A stretch of 64,000 nt of DNA from Pseudomonas mosselii (lineage in GTDB: Bacteria > Pseudomonadota > Gammaproteobacteria > Pseudomonadales > Pseudomonadaceae): positions 806,001-870,000 of the forward strand of contig NZ_VAUO01000001.1 in the NCBI RefSeq assembly GCF_005796105.1. The letters are read 5' to 3'. Within the stretch, counting starts at the first letter, position 1; each line of letters starts with the position of its first letter. The position numbers were made by a program, and so were the translations under genes. This document shows positions 44,390 to 52,269 of the stretch, piece after piece. The notes under the pieces were generated by a model. That model ran no database searches. It saw only the letters and a program-made list of their open reading frames with translations, and had not been told where the DNA came from.

Positions 44390-45952
44390 TCAACCCAGAA
44401 ATAGCCGATAAGCAGGGTTATCGGTCTCATCCCAATACCGATAGCCCATCTGCGCCAGTGCCTGCGGCAGCCCCGCCAGCTCATCGTGCGGCACCTCCAG
44501 CGCCGCGCACACGCGCGCCTCGGCCGCCCCATGGTTGCGGTAGTGGAACAGGCTGATGTTCCAGCGCTTGCCCAGGCGTTCGAGAAAGCCCAGCAAGGCC
44601 CCAGGCCGTTCGGGAAATTCGAAACGCAACACGCGCTCCTGCGTCCCGGGTGCTGCATGTCCACCAACGGTGTGGCGCACATGCAGCTTGGCCAGTTCGT
44701 TGTCAGTCAAGTCGAGCACCTGATAGCCCTGCTCGCCCAAGCTGGCGAGCAATTGCCCGCGAGGGTCGTGCTGCGGATGGGTCTGTACACCGACGAACAA
44801 GCGCGCCTCCTTGCCGGGGTAGTAGCGGTAGTTGAATTCGGTGATCTGGCGTTTGCCCAGGGCCTGGCAGAACGCACGGAAACTGCCCGGTCGCTCGGGG
44901 ATGGTCACGGCGATGATCGCCTCGCGCTGCTCGCCAAGTTCGGCACGCTCGGCCACGTGACGCAGGCGATCGAAGTTGACGTTGGCACCGGAGTCGATGG
45001 CCACCATCGCCAGACCCTGCACCCCCTCTCGGGCCACGTACTTCTTGATCCCCGCCACCGCCAGTGCACCGGACGGCTCGGTGATCGAGCGGGTGTCGTC
45101 GTAGATATCCTTGATCGCAGCGCACAGCTCGTCACTGCTGACGGTGACCACTTCATCCACGAAATGCCGGCACAGCTCGAAACAGTGGGCGCCGATCTGC
45201 GCTACCGCCACACCGTCGGCGAAGGTTCCGACCTGCGGCAGGATTACCCGCTCGCCTGCGGCCATGGCCGCTTGCAGGCAGTTGGAGTCTTCTGGTTCGA
45301 CGCCGATCACCTTCACCTCTGGGCGCAGGTATTTCACGTAGGCCGCGATGCCTGCGATCAGTCCGCCGCCGCCCACCGGAACGAAGATCGCATGCAGCGG
45401 GCCGGGGTGCTGACGCAGGATTTCCATGGCCACGGTGCCCTGCCCGGAGATCACATCTGGATCGTCATAGGGCGGCACGAACGTCGCACCGTCGCGGTCA
45501 GCCAGGGTCAACGCATGAGCCAACGCATGCGGAAAGCTCTCGCCATGCAGCACTACATTGCCGCCCCGCGAACGCACCCCTTCGACCTTCAACGAGGGGG
45601 TAGTGGTGGGCATGACGATGGTCGCACGGATCCCCAGGTGGGCCGCTGCCAGCGCTACGCCTTGGGCATGGTTGCCCGCCGAGGCGGTGATCACGCCACG
45701 CTCACGCTGGACAGTGGTCAAGCGCGACAACCGGGTGTAGGCGCCGCGGATCTTGAATGAAAACGTGGGCTGCAAGTCTTCGCGCTTGAGCAGTACCGGA
45801 TTGCCCAGCGCTGCCGACAAGGCCGGCGCGGCCTGCAAGGGCGTTTCGATGGCCAGGTCGTACACGGGTGCCGACAGAATGCGGCGCACCTGCTCGGACA
45901 GCAGTTGCTGGGGGGTGACGGCGGCGCGCGGGCTGACGCTCAGATTGGTCAT
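44390..45952 (-). CDS. ilvA: Biosynthetic threonine ammonia-lyase
   Basis: 520-residue PLP enzyme making 2-oxobutanoate from threonine, the first committed step of isoleucine synthesis. The PLP lysine is Lys67 in TFSFKIRGAY. SAGNHAQGVALAA and the glycine loop VPVGGGGLIAGIA bind the phosphate. The C-terminal half holds two ACT-like domains (RPGSFRAFCQALG and RPGALLGFLERLG), which mark the feedback-inhibited biosynthetic form. AGGAGT precedes the ATG at 45952. An Ile-rich leader peptide and an attenuator lie upstream. Confidence 0.94.
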   Translation of the reverse strand: MTNLSVSPRAAVTPQQLLSEQVRRILSAPVYDLAIETPLQAAPALSAALGNPVLLKREDLQPTFSFKIRGAYTRLSRLTTVQRERGVITASAGNHAQGVALAAAHLGIRATIVMPTTTPSLKVEGVRSRGGNVVLHGESFPHALAHALTLADRDGATFVPPYDDPDVISGQGTVAMEILRQHPGPLHAIFVPVGGGGLIAGIAAYVKYLRPEVKVIGVEPEDSNCLQAAMAAGERVILPQVGTFADGVAVAQIGAHCFELCRHFVDEVVTVSSDELCAAIKDIYDDTRSITEPSGALAVAGIKKYVAREGVQGLAMVAIDSGANVNFDRLRHVAERAELGEQREAIIAVTIPERPGSFRAFCQALGKRQITEFNYRYYPGKEARLFVGVQTHPQHDPRGQLLASLGEQGYQVLDLTDNELAKLHVRHTVGGHAAPGTQERVLRFEFPERPGALLGFLERLGKRWNISLFHYRNHGAAEARVCAALEVPHDELAGLPQALAQMGYRYWDETDNPAYRLFLG

Positions 45953-45957
45953 CGATG

Positions 45958-45988
45958 ACTCCTGGTTTTCTTCGATTTGCCCAGGAGT
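45958..45988 (-). promoter_or_regulatory. Hairpin that can mask the ilvA ribosome-binding site
   Basis: ACTCCTGG (minus strand, 45981-45988) and CCAGGAGT (45958-45965) are perfectly complementary. The 3' arm contains the AGGAG that serves ilvA. If formed, the hairpin would block initiation, adding a translational layer to the attenuator. Confidence 0.5.
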
Positions 45989-45999
45989 CAGAGAGAAGA

Positions 46000-46020
46000 A
46001 ACCCGCCTCCAGGGCGGGTT
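46000..46020 (-). terminator. ilvA attenuator terminator
   Basis: AACCCGCC and GGCGGGTT form an 8-bp stem around a 5-nt loop, followed on the minus strand by TTCTTCTCTCT. It lies 15 nt after the leader stop codon and 47 nt before the ilvA start, as expected for transcription attenuation. Confidence 0.75.
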
Positions 46021-46035
46021 CGGTGCACGTACGCG

Positions 46036-46101
46036 CTAGCCCGCCAATCCGATAATGGCGGTAATAATAATGGCGGCGTGAGCGTGCGGGAATGTGTTCA
46101 T
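46036..46101 (-). CDS. ilvA leader peptide (21 residues, Ile-rich)
   Basis: Short frame read by hand: MNTFPHAHAA, then IIITAIIGLAG and a TAG stop. Five Ile codons (ATT ATT ATT ... ATT ATC) within seven codons, followed 15 nt later by a terminator hairpin, make a classic amino-acid attenuation leader in front of an isoleucine gene. The predicted promoter puts the transcript start only about 4 nt before the ATG, so the leader may be read from a leaderless mRNA. Confidence 0.75.
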   Translation of the reverse strand: MNTFPHAHAAIIITAIIGLAG

Positions 46102-46111
46102 AGGCAGGGAA

Positions 46112-46139
46112 CTTATCCTGCCCATACATGGCAAGTCAA
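46112..46139 (-). promoter_or_regulatory. Candidate promoter of the ilvA leader
   Basis: TTGACT (46134-46139), 16-bp spacer, GATAAG (46112-46117) on the minus strand. The predicted start is near 46105, almost at the leader ATG at 46101. Confidence 0.55.
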
Positions 46140-46239
46140 CACGCTTTGCTGGCCTGCTGCGCCGGCAGCGGCAGCACAATCAGCGCCAGCGCGCCCCAAG
46201 AACGCCGTACACCGTAAAAAAGCACGTACTGCGCAGCCC

Positions 46240-47535
46240 TCAAGCCTTGGGCAACCTGATGCGAAACTGCGCACCGCCGAGTACCGACTGCGCCACCGTC
46301 AGGCTGCCACCCTGCCCCTCGATGGCCCGTCGACTGATCGCCAGGCCCAAACCGAAACCGCCCGTGCTGCGGTCGCGGCTGCGATCCAGACGGTAGAACG
46401 GTTGGAAGATTCGCTCACGCTCCTGTGGCGGGATACCGATACCGTCGTCTTCGACCGTCAGCAGACAGCCTGCTGCGTCCTGGCTCAGGCACAGCATCAA
46501 GGCTGCGTCGCAATAACGCATGGCATTGCGTACCAAGTTCTGCACGGCACGCGCGGTCAGCCGCGGGTCGAGCACGAAGCGCGGCAGCTCGCCTTCGCAA
46601 CGTACTTCCCAGTGGATACCCCGGCCATCGAGTTCTTCGGCAAAACCACCCAGTACACTGTCAACCAGCTCCAAAAGCGACACCTCGACCCGTTCGCGGG
46701 CCTGGTCGGCGTTGTACAAGCGGCTGTACGACAGCAGCTCCAGCACCAGTTCGTCCAGCTCGCGCACATGCCCCACCAGCGCCAACAGGCGCTTGCGGCA
46801 ATCCGGCGGCACTTCGTCGAACAGCAGTACCAGGCCGAAATCCAGGCGGGTGAGCGGCGTGCGCAATTCGTGGGAAACCGCATTGAGCAGTTCGCGCTGC
46901 TGATTGACATGGCGCTCCAGGTCGCCCGCCATGGCGTCGAACACCCCGGCCAGTTCGCCGATGTTCGAGCGCGGCGAAATGTGCGTACGTTCGCTCATCA
47001 CCCCCTGCCCCAGACGCCGCGCAGTCTCCTTAAGGCGCTCCAGGTCGCGCCAGTGCGGCCACACCCACAGCAACAGGCAACCGAGCATGGCTGCGCCTAT
47101 CAGCACCGTCACACCCCAGGACAGCAGGTTGATGTCCACAGGGTCGGGCGGTGAATGCAGACGTACCACCCAGCCATCGCCCAGCGGCGCCAACACAGTT
47201 TCGTAGTAGCCCCACTCGCCGATGCGCACGGCATGCAGGCCGTGCTCCAGACGCGCGCGTTCTTCTGGTCGCAGGTCGGCGTCGCCAATCGGCAGCAGGC
47301 TCAGTTGCAGCGGCGCGAACGCCGTGGCTAGCTCCTGCTCCACGGCCGGCCACTGCTCCACCGGGGCCTGTTGGAACTGGCGCACGATCAACGCCTGCAC
47401 GCCCTTGGCCTGATCGAGGTTGAAATTCACGAAGCGCTGGTGGAAAGCGCCGACGATGGCATCAGGTATGAGCAACAAAGCCCCGGCGTAGGCGACGATG
47501 ATCAGCAGGTACAGCCGCACCAGGATCTTCAGCAT
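46240..47535 (-). CDS. Sensor histidine kinase (RstB-like)
   Basis: 431-residue inner-membrane histidine kinase. TM1 (about residues 7-27), a periplasmic domain (about 28-138), TM2 (about 140-160), HAMP, then a HisKA domain with the phospho-acceptor His222 in LLNAVSHELRTPLTRLD. The HATPase domain has N box QNLVRNAMRYC, G1 VEDDGIGIP, F box IFQPFYRLD and G2 GGFGLGLAIS. The domain order and spacing resemble RstB. It begins 6 bp after its regulator's stop. Signal unknown. Confidence 0.9.
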   Translation of the reverse strand: MLKILVRLYLLIIVAYAGALLLIPDAIVGAFHQRFVNFNLDQAKGVQALIVRQFQQAPVEQWPAVEQELATAFAPLQLSLLPIGDADLRPEERARLEHGLHAVRIGEWGYYETVLAPLGDGWVVRLHSPPDPVDINLLSWGVTVLIGAAMLGCLLLWVWPHWRDLERLKETARRLGQGVMSERTHISPRSNIGELAGVFDAMAGDLERHVNQQRELLNAVSHELRTPLTRLDFGLVLLFDEVPPDCRKRLLALVGHVRELDELVLELLSYSRLYNADQARERVEVSLLELVDSVLGGFAEELDGRGIHWEVRCEGELPRFVLDPRLTARAVQNLVRNAMRYCDAALMLCLSQDAAGCLLTVEDDGIGIPPQERERIFQPFYRLDRSRDRSTGGFGLGLAISRRAIEGQGGSLTVAQSVLGGAQFRIRLPKA

Positions 47536-47541
47536 GACGGC

Positions 47542-48243
47542 TCAGTACTCCCACTCGACCCGGCTGAACAGGTAACCCTTGCCCCACACGGTCTTGATCT
47601 TGCGCGCCTCGCCCGCGCTGTCATCGAACTTGCGCCGCAGCTTGGAGATGGCCACATCCACCGAACGATCGGTGCCGTTGAATTCGATACCGCGCAACTG
47701 TTGCAGGATCCGGTCGCGACTGAGCACCTCGCCGGCATTGCGCGCCAGCACCACGAGCAAGTTGTACTCGCTGGCGGACAGCTCGACTTCCTCGCCGCGC
47801 CAACTGACCACGCGTTCGTCCAACGCGATACTTAGCCCGCCGACCTGGATCCGCTCGCCGTCCAGACGCGGCTCGTTGACGCTGCTACGGCGCAACAGGG
47901 TACGCACGCGGGCCAGCAGGACCCTGGGTTCGCAAGGTTTGGTCACGTAGTCGTCGGCGCCCATCTCCAGCCCTAGCACCTGGTCATGACTGTCGTCGCG
48001 AGCGGTCAGCATGAGAATTGGCAGGCTGCGCGACTGCTGGCGCAGCAACCGGCACACCTGCAGGCCATCAAGCCCTGGCAGCATCAGGTCGAGGATCACC
48101 AGGTCCGGCCGCGCCCGTTGCAGCGCCTCCAGCACATGGTCACCCCGGGCGATCACCTGGACGTGGAAGTCGTTGCGTTGCAGGTAGCTGGCGATCAGTT
48201 CGGACAGGGCGCTGTCGTCTTCGACCAGGAGAATGTTTGGCAT
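47542..48243 (-). CDS. OmpR-family response regulator (RstA-like)
   Basis: 233-residue response regulator. Receiver domain with acidic pocket VEDDS, phospho-acceptor Asp52 in LVILDLMLPG, Thr in LMLTARDD and Lys in VTKPCEP. The C-terminal winged helix (about 135-230) includes LSASEYNLLVVLARNAGEVL and RSVDVAISKLRRKF. The start at 48243 was chosen because the receiver domain begins there. Cotranscribed with the kinase that follows. Confidence 0.92.
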   Translation of the reverse strand: MPNILLVEDDSALSELIASYLQRNDFHVQVIARGDHVLEALQRARPDLVILDLMLPGLDGLQVCRLLRQQSRSLPILMLTARDDSHDQVLGLEMGADDYVTKPCEPRVLLARVRTLLRRSSVNEPRLDGERIQVGGLSIALDERVVSWRGEEVELSASEYNLLVVLARNAGEVLSRDRILQQLRGIEFNGTDRSVDVAISKLRRKFDDSAGEARKIKTVWGKGYLFSRVEWEY

Positions 48244-48384
48244 GGGCGGATCGTGTGCGGGGGGAAACACGCAGGATAGCGAATCCCACCCAGGCCTTCG
48301 CGGGCTGTTCACACTTTTTTACAGGCTGTAGCAGCCGCAGCTCAGAGGCCCTGGGCTCTACAGCGATAGCTCTGGGGCAACGCT

Positions 48385-48399
48385 AACAGTTAAACTGTT
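48385..48399. promoter_or_regulatory. Perfect inverted repeat upstream of the Septu-type genes
   Basis: AACAGTT-A-AACTGTT, 7-bp arms with a one-base centre, ends 68 bp before the ATPase start. Its size and place suit a dimeric repressor site, but no regulator gene of the system is present. Confidence 0.45.
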
Positions 48400-48467
48400 G
48401 AACTTTTCGCTCTTCCCCGCGCATCGAATGGCGAGGCTGGAAGCCCCCAACCCAGTGGAGGACACCC

Positions 48468-49874
48468 GTGAAGCTCTCTCAGCTAAAGCTGCGTGACTAC
48501 CGCTGCTTCGCGTCCGTCGATATCGACTTTCATCCCCAAGTGACCGTGCTGGTCGCAACCAACGGGGCAGGCAAGACCTCCATTCTGGATGCGATCGCTG
48601 TGGCCTATGGCCCCTTTGTTGGCGCATTCGATGAGGCCACCGGCAAGCATTTTGAAACCCGGGACATTCGCCAGATCGCAGTACGCGAAACCGCCTCCAA
48701 CGAAATGGAGTACGCACCTCGCGGTGTCAGACTGCAAGCACAAGGCAATATTCCAGGCAGCTTGGTCGATCGTCTCTCGGGAGGATTAACCAGCATCTGG
48801 GAAAGAAGTCTTTCTAGCGCCGCAAAAGCCAAGACCACCATCAAAGATGCAAAGGCGTTGGTGGATTACGGCAAAAGGCTTCAACAGGCGGTGCGTACCC
48901 CGGGTGTCGAAACGCTGCTGCCGTTGATCACCTATTACGGCACTGGTCGGTTGTGGCAACAGAAGAAACTCACCGAATCGAAAAAGAGCCAGCGTACGTC
49001 ACGCACTGTCGGATATACCGACTGCCTGGATCCTGCCTCGAGCTACAAGTCGTTCGTCGAGTGGTTTCGCTACTGGAGCATCAGTTCCAAAGAGGCACGG
49101 ATCAAGGCGATGGAACAGGGTGCCACGTCGAGCGAGAATGAGTTCGGCCGCTATATCCAATCCGTCAGCCAAGCCGTGAATACCTGCCTTGCCCCAGCCG
49201 GTTGGGGTGATATCGACTACTCCCTGGCCAAGGACGCGTTAGTTGCCCACCATCCCTTGTTCGGTGAACTGCCAGTCGAACAGTTGAGTGACGGGATCCG
49301 TAACATGATCGGCATGGTCGCCGATATTGCGTTTCGCGCGACGAAACTCAACGGACACCTTGGGGCAATGGCCGCGCAAGGCACACCGGGTATCGTGCTG
49401 ATCGACGAAGTGGACATGCACCTGCATCCAGAATGGCAACAGGCAGTCATCCCATCGTTGATCAAAGCCTTCCCAGCACTGCAATTCATCGTGACTACCC
49501 ACAGCCCGCAGGTACTTAGCACCGTCGACGCCACGAGCGTCAGGGTGATCCAGAACGTACGCGACCCTGAATCAGGGCTGGTGCAGACGCAAGTGGTCAT
49601 GCCGCGTTGGCAGACACGCGGCGTCGCCAGTGCAGACCTGCTGGCACGCATCATGAACGTCAATCCGGTTCCACAGGTGCCGGAGGCAGATTGGGTCAAT
49701 CAATACCAGGCTTTGATACAGGAGAATCTTCACGACTCCGAGCAGGGCCTGGAACTCCACGCCAGGCTGATTCAGCACTTCGGCGCCGAGCACCCACTGA
49801 TGCTTGACTGCGAACGTCTTGTTCGCCTGCAACAGTTCAAGCAGCGCCTGCCCAAAAACATCGGCAAGGAGTGA
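48468..49874 (+). CDS. ptuA: AAA/ABC-type ATPase, Septu PtuA-like
   Basis: 468-residue SMC/OLD-like ATPase. Walker A TNGAGKTS at residues 31-38 after the typical start KLSQLKLRDYRCFASVDIDF. The ABC signature-like LSDGIRN is near 273. The Walker B is IVLIDEVDMHLHPEW (Asp313, Glu314), then the H-loop FIVTTHSPQVLSTV. The length and the HNH-nuclease partner match the PtuA subunit of Septu anti-phage systems. It has a GTG start with GGAGG upstream. Parts are near 50% GC against about 65% in the neighbours, which suggests transfer. Retron-type ATPases are similar, but no reverse transcriptase is present. Confidence 0.85.
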   Translation: MKLSQLKLRDYRCFASVDIDFHPQVTVLVATNGAGKTSILDAIAVAYGPFVGAFDEATGKHFETRDIRQIAVRETASNEMEYAPRGVRLQAQGNIPGSLVDRLSGGLTSIWERSLSSAAKAKTTIKDAKALVDYGKRLQQAVRTPGVETLLPLITYYGTGRLWQQKKLTESKKSQRTSRTVGYTDCLDPASSYKSFVEWFRYWSISSKEARIKAMEQGATSSENEFGRYIQSVSQAVNTCLAPAGWGDIDYSLAKDALVAHHPLFGELPVEQLSDGIRNMIGMVADIAFRATKLNGHLGAMAAQGTPGIVLIDEVDMHLHPEWQQAVIPSLIKAFPALQFIVTTHSPQVLSTVDATSVRVIQNVRDPESGLVQTQVVMPRWQTRGVASADLLARIMNVNPVPQVPEADWVNQYQALIQENLHDSEQGLELHARLIQHFGAEHPLMLDCERLVRLQQFKQRLPKNIGKE

Positions 49875-49882
49875 GTTCAGGG

Positions 49883-50515
49883 ATGCGTAAACTGAACAGG
49901 GACGATAGCCCACCTGCGGGCTTGAAGAACTACAAGCATGGTCGGGACACATGGTCCCAGGTCACTCAGGAGCAACGCACAGCCATATGGGTGAAACTGG
50001 ACGCAATGCAAGGTAAGCGCTGCGCCTATTGCGAAGATTCCATCGCTCACCCAAACCGTCACATCGAGCATTTCCGCCAGCGCAATCGATACCCCCAAGG
50101 AACCTTTGACTGGCCTAACTTGTTCGGTTCCTGTAACCGGGCAGGAACCTGCGGCGATCACAAAGACAACTGCGGCAACTATCCACACGAGGATCTGATC
50201 AAGCCTGATGTAGAAGATCCCGAGGCGCTTCTGCTTTTCACGCCCAACGGATCCGTTCAACCGCGTGCGAACCTGAGCGACCAGGACCGAACACGCGCCG
50301 AGCAGACCATTCGTATACTTGGACTTGATGGTGCATTGACCCAGATCCGCAAGACGCATATCAGCGGACATCTGCAAACCGTCCTGGATATCGCAGAAGC
50401 CCAGCAATGGTCGGAGCAAGACTACTTGCAGTTTCTAGATGAAGAGTTGCTCAAAGTTGCCCATCTCCCTTTCGCGACAGCCATCAAACATATCCTGACA
50501 CCGCAAGGCGAGTAG
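49883..50515 (+). CDS. ptuB: HNH endonuclease, Septu PtuB-like (TIGR02646 type)
   Basis: 210-residue HNH nuclease. The zinc/HNH core is clear: Cys47 and Cys50 in RCAYCE, His60/Glu62/His63 in RHIEHFRQR, Asn79, Cys84 in LFGSCNRAGTCGDH and His93. The opening MRKLNRDDSPPAGLKNY is typical of the nucleases that accompany such ATPases in Septu and retron systems. I prefer the ATG at 49883, 8 nt after the ptuA stop; a GTG at 49871 overlapping that stop is the alternative. The pair should act together as a DNA or tRNA nuclease complex on phage infection. Confidence 0.87.
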   Translation: MRKLNRDDSPPAGLKNYKHGRDTWSQVTQEQRTAIWVKLDAMQGKRCAYCEDSIAHPNRHIEHFRQRNRYPQGTFDWPNLFGSCNRAGTCGDHKDNCGNYPHEDLIKPDVEDPEALLLFTPNGSVQPRANLSDQDRTRAEQTIRILGLDGALTQIRKTHISGHLQTVLDIAEAQQWSEQDYLQFLDEELLKVAHLPFATAIKHILTPQGE

Positions 50516-50522
50516 CTCTGTC

Positions 50523-51095
50523 ATGCCCACTCTCCCCCCCTGCTCCATCCTGATCCTCGCCGGCGGTCGCGGCCAACGCATGGGCGGTCGTGACAAGGGC
50601 TTGGTGGCGTGGCGTGGCGAGCCGCTAGTGGCGCATGTGCAACGAGCGGTGCGCGGGTTGAGCGACGACGTGGTGATTTCCTGCAACCGCAACCACAGCG
50701 CCTATGCCCACTACGCCGATCAACTGGTAAGCGATGCCGAAGCGGACTTCCCTGGTCCGTTGGCGGGCGTTATCGCCGGGCTCAAGGTCGCGCGGCATGA
50801 TTGGGTAGTGCTGTTGGCGTGCGACGCGCCACATATCGAGCGCACGCTGGTAGAGGCGCTACTGGCCAAGGCCTGTGAGCATGACAGCGCCGCCATGGTG
50901 CACCAGGGCGGCTATTGGCAGCCGATGTTCAGCGTCTTGCCGCGACGCATGCTGGCGCAGTTGGAACAGGCCTGGGCGAGCGGCGAACGCAGCCTGCAAA
51001 AAGCCCTGCGCGTGGCGCCGATTCAGGCACTGGAGTGTGCCGAGGATGATCCGCGCCTGAGCAATTTCAACAGCCCGGAACGGCTTCAAGACTGA
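50523..51095 (+). CDS. mobA: Molybdenum cofactor guanylyltransferase
   Basis: 190-residue cytoplasmic enzyme joining GMP to molybdopterin. The nucleotide-binding start ILILAGGRGQRMGGRDKGLV, the PGPLAGVIAGL segment and the metal-site LLACDAPHIERTLV are diagnostic of MobA. It begins 7 bp after the HNH gene, on the same strand, but codon use returns to the chromosomal norm, so the nearness is probably chance. Its 3' end overlaps the converging AraC gene by 10 bp. Confidence 0.93.
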   Translation: MPTLPPCSILILAGGRGQRMGGRDKGLVAWRGEPLVAHVQRAVRGLSDDVVISCNRNHSAYAHYADQLVSDAEADFPGPLAGVIAGLKVARHDWVVLLACDAPHIERTLVEALLAKACEHDSAAMVHQGGYWQPMFSVLPRRMLAQLEQAWASGERSLQKALRVAPIQALECAEDDPRLSNFNSPERLQD

Positions 51096-52105
51096 GCCGC
51101 GCCACTGAGCTTGGCTCGGTAAACCCCAGGGCTGTGCCCGGTCCACTTCTTGAACGCACGGTGAAACGCGCTAGGCTCCTGAAAGCCCGTCTGTGCGGCG
51201 ATGTCGCCGATGCTCAGGCGGCCCTCACGCAACAACTCGAATGCCATGGCACGCCGTACTTCGTCCTTGATCTGCTGGTACGAACGCCCCTCGCGCTCCA
51301 GGCGTCGGCGCAAGCTGCTGGCGCTAAGCCGATGCCGCTCGGCCATCGCATCGAGGGTCGGCCACTGCCCGTAATGATGGGTGCGCAGGTGACGATACAC
51401 CTCGGCCACCAAGCCATCGTGGTTGCGAAAGCGAATCACCAGCCCCTGCGGTGCGCTACGCAGGAAGGTCTTCAGGGCCGCCAGGTCCTGCACCACCGGC
51501 AGACGCAGCCAGGCGCTGTCGAACTCCACTTCGGTCCGCCCGGTGCCAAGGCGCACATCCGGGCCCCACAGCAGCGCATCGTCTTCCTGGGCGGGGCGCG
51601 CCAGGGCCATTTCGGTACGGTCGATGGCGATGCGTCGCCCGGCCAGCCAGCACAACAGGCCGATCACCAGCACCAGATAGGTTTCCTCGGCGTAGACCCG
51701 TGTCTGTGGATCACGTATGTCCGATTGCAGGCTGATCACCGCCCGTGCGCCACGCACCGTGAGGCTGCCGCGCAGCTCACGCAGGAACAGGCCGAAATTA
51801 CCCAGGCACTGGCGCAAGGCTTTCTCCAGCGTCGGCTCCTGGATCAATCCACGGCAGATCAGCGCGAAGCTGCCTAACGGCATGCCATGGCTGTCGAGGC
51901 AGAAAAATTCGTCGCCCAGCGCCTCGATCAACGCCAGCCACAGACGCGCGAATGCCTTGGCCGGCACCCGCGCCTGGGGTTGGGCCAACAGCGCCGGATC
52001 GATGCCTACCGCGCGCAGGTGCGCGTCGCGTACCTGTGGCTGATCGCGCAGGGCATGCAGCATGGCCTTGAGAAAGTACACCGCGACCGTGTCGGTATCG
52101 CGCAT
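51086..52105 (-). CDS. AraC-family transcriptional regulator
   Basis: 339-residue regulator with an N-terminal Arabinose_bd-type domain (GDEFFCLDSHGMPLGSFALI) and two C-terminal helix-turn-helix motifs (RRAMAFELLREGRLSIGDIA and TGFQEPSAFHRAFKKWTGHS), as in the OruR/ArgR-like group. It is divergent from the thiolase operon (164 bp between starts) and is the probable regulator of that operon. Inducer unknown. Confidence 0.9.
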   Translation of the reverse strand: MRDTDTVAVYFLKAMLHALRDQPQVRDAHLRAVGIDPALLAQPQARVPAKAFARLWLALIEALGDEFFCLDSHGMPLGSFALICRGLIQEPTLEKALRQCLGNFGLFLRELRGSLTVRGARAVISLQSDIRDPQTRVYAEETYLVLVIGLLCWLAGRRIAIDRTEMALARPAQEDDALLWGPDVRLGTGRTEVEFDSAWLRLPVVQDLAALKTFLRSAPQGLVIRFRNHDGLVAEVYRHLRTHHYGQWPTLDAMAERHRLSASSLRRRLEREGRSYQQIKDEVRRAMAFELLREGRLSIGDIAAQTGFQEPSAFHRAFKKWTGHSPGVYRAKLSGAAQS

Positions 52106-52269
52106 GACAGAAATCCGCTACTGAGTGGCAAAAAACGCCAAGTTGGCTGAACAGATCCGGCATAGGTCCGCGCCAGGCCTTTGTCTAGACTCCTTGCAGC
52201 CTCACCGGCGGCGGTCATTCTCGCAGAGCCCTGCCCCGCCTTGCCACGTCTTCGCATATGGAGCCCTCT

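Noticed and set aside
48244..48467. Possible retron or msr/msd RNA in front of the ATPase-HNH pair
   Set aside because: Only 224 bp are available, there is no reverse transcriptase frame, and no msr/msd-like folding was apparent.
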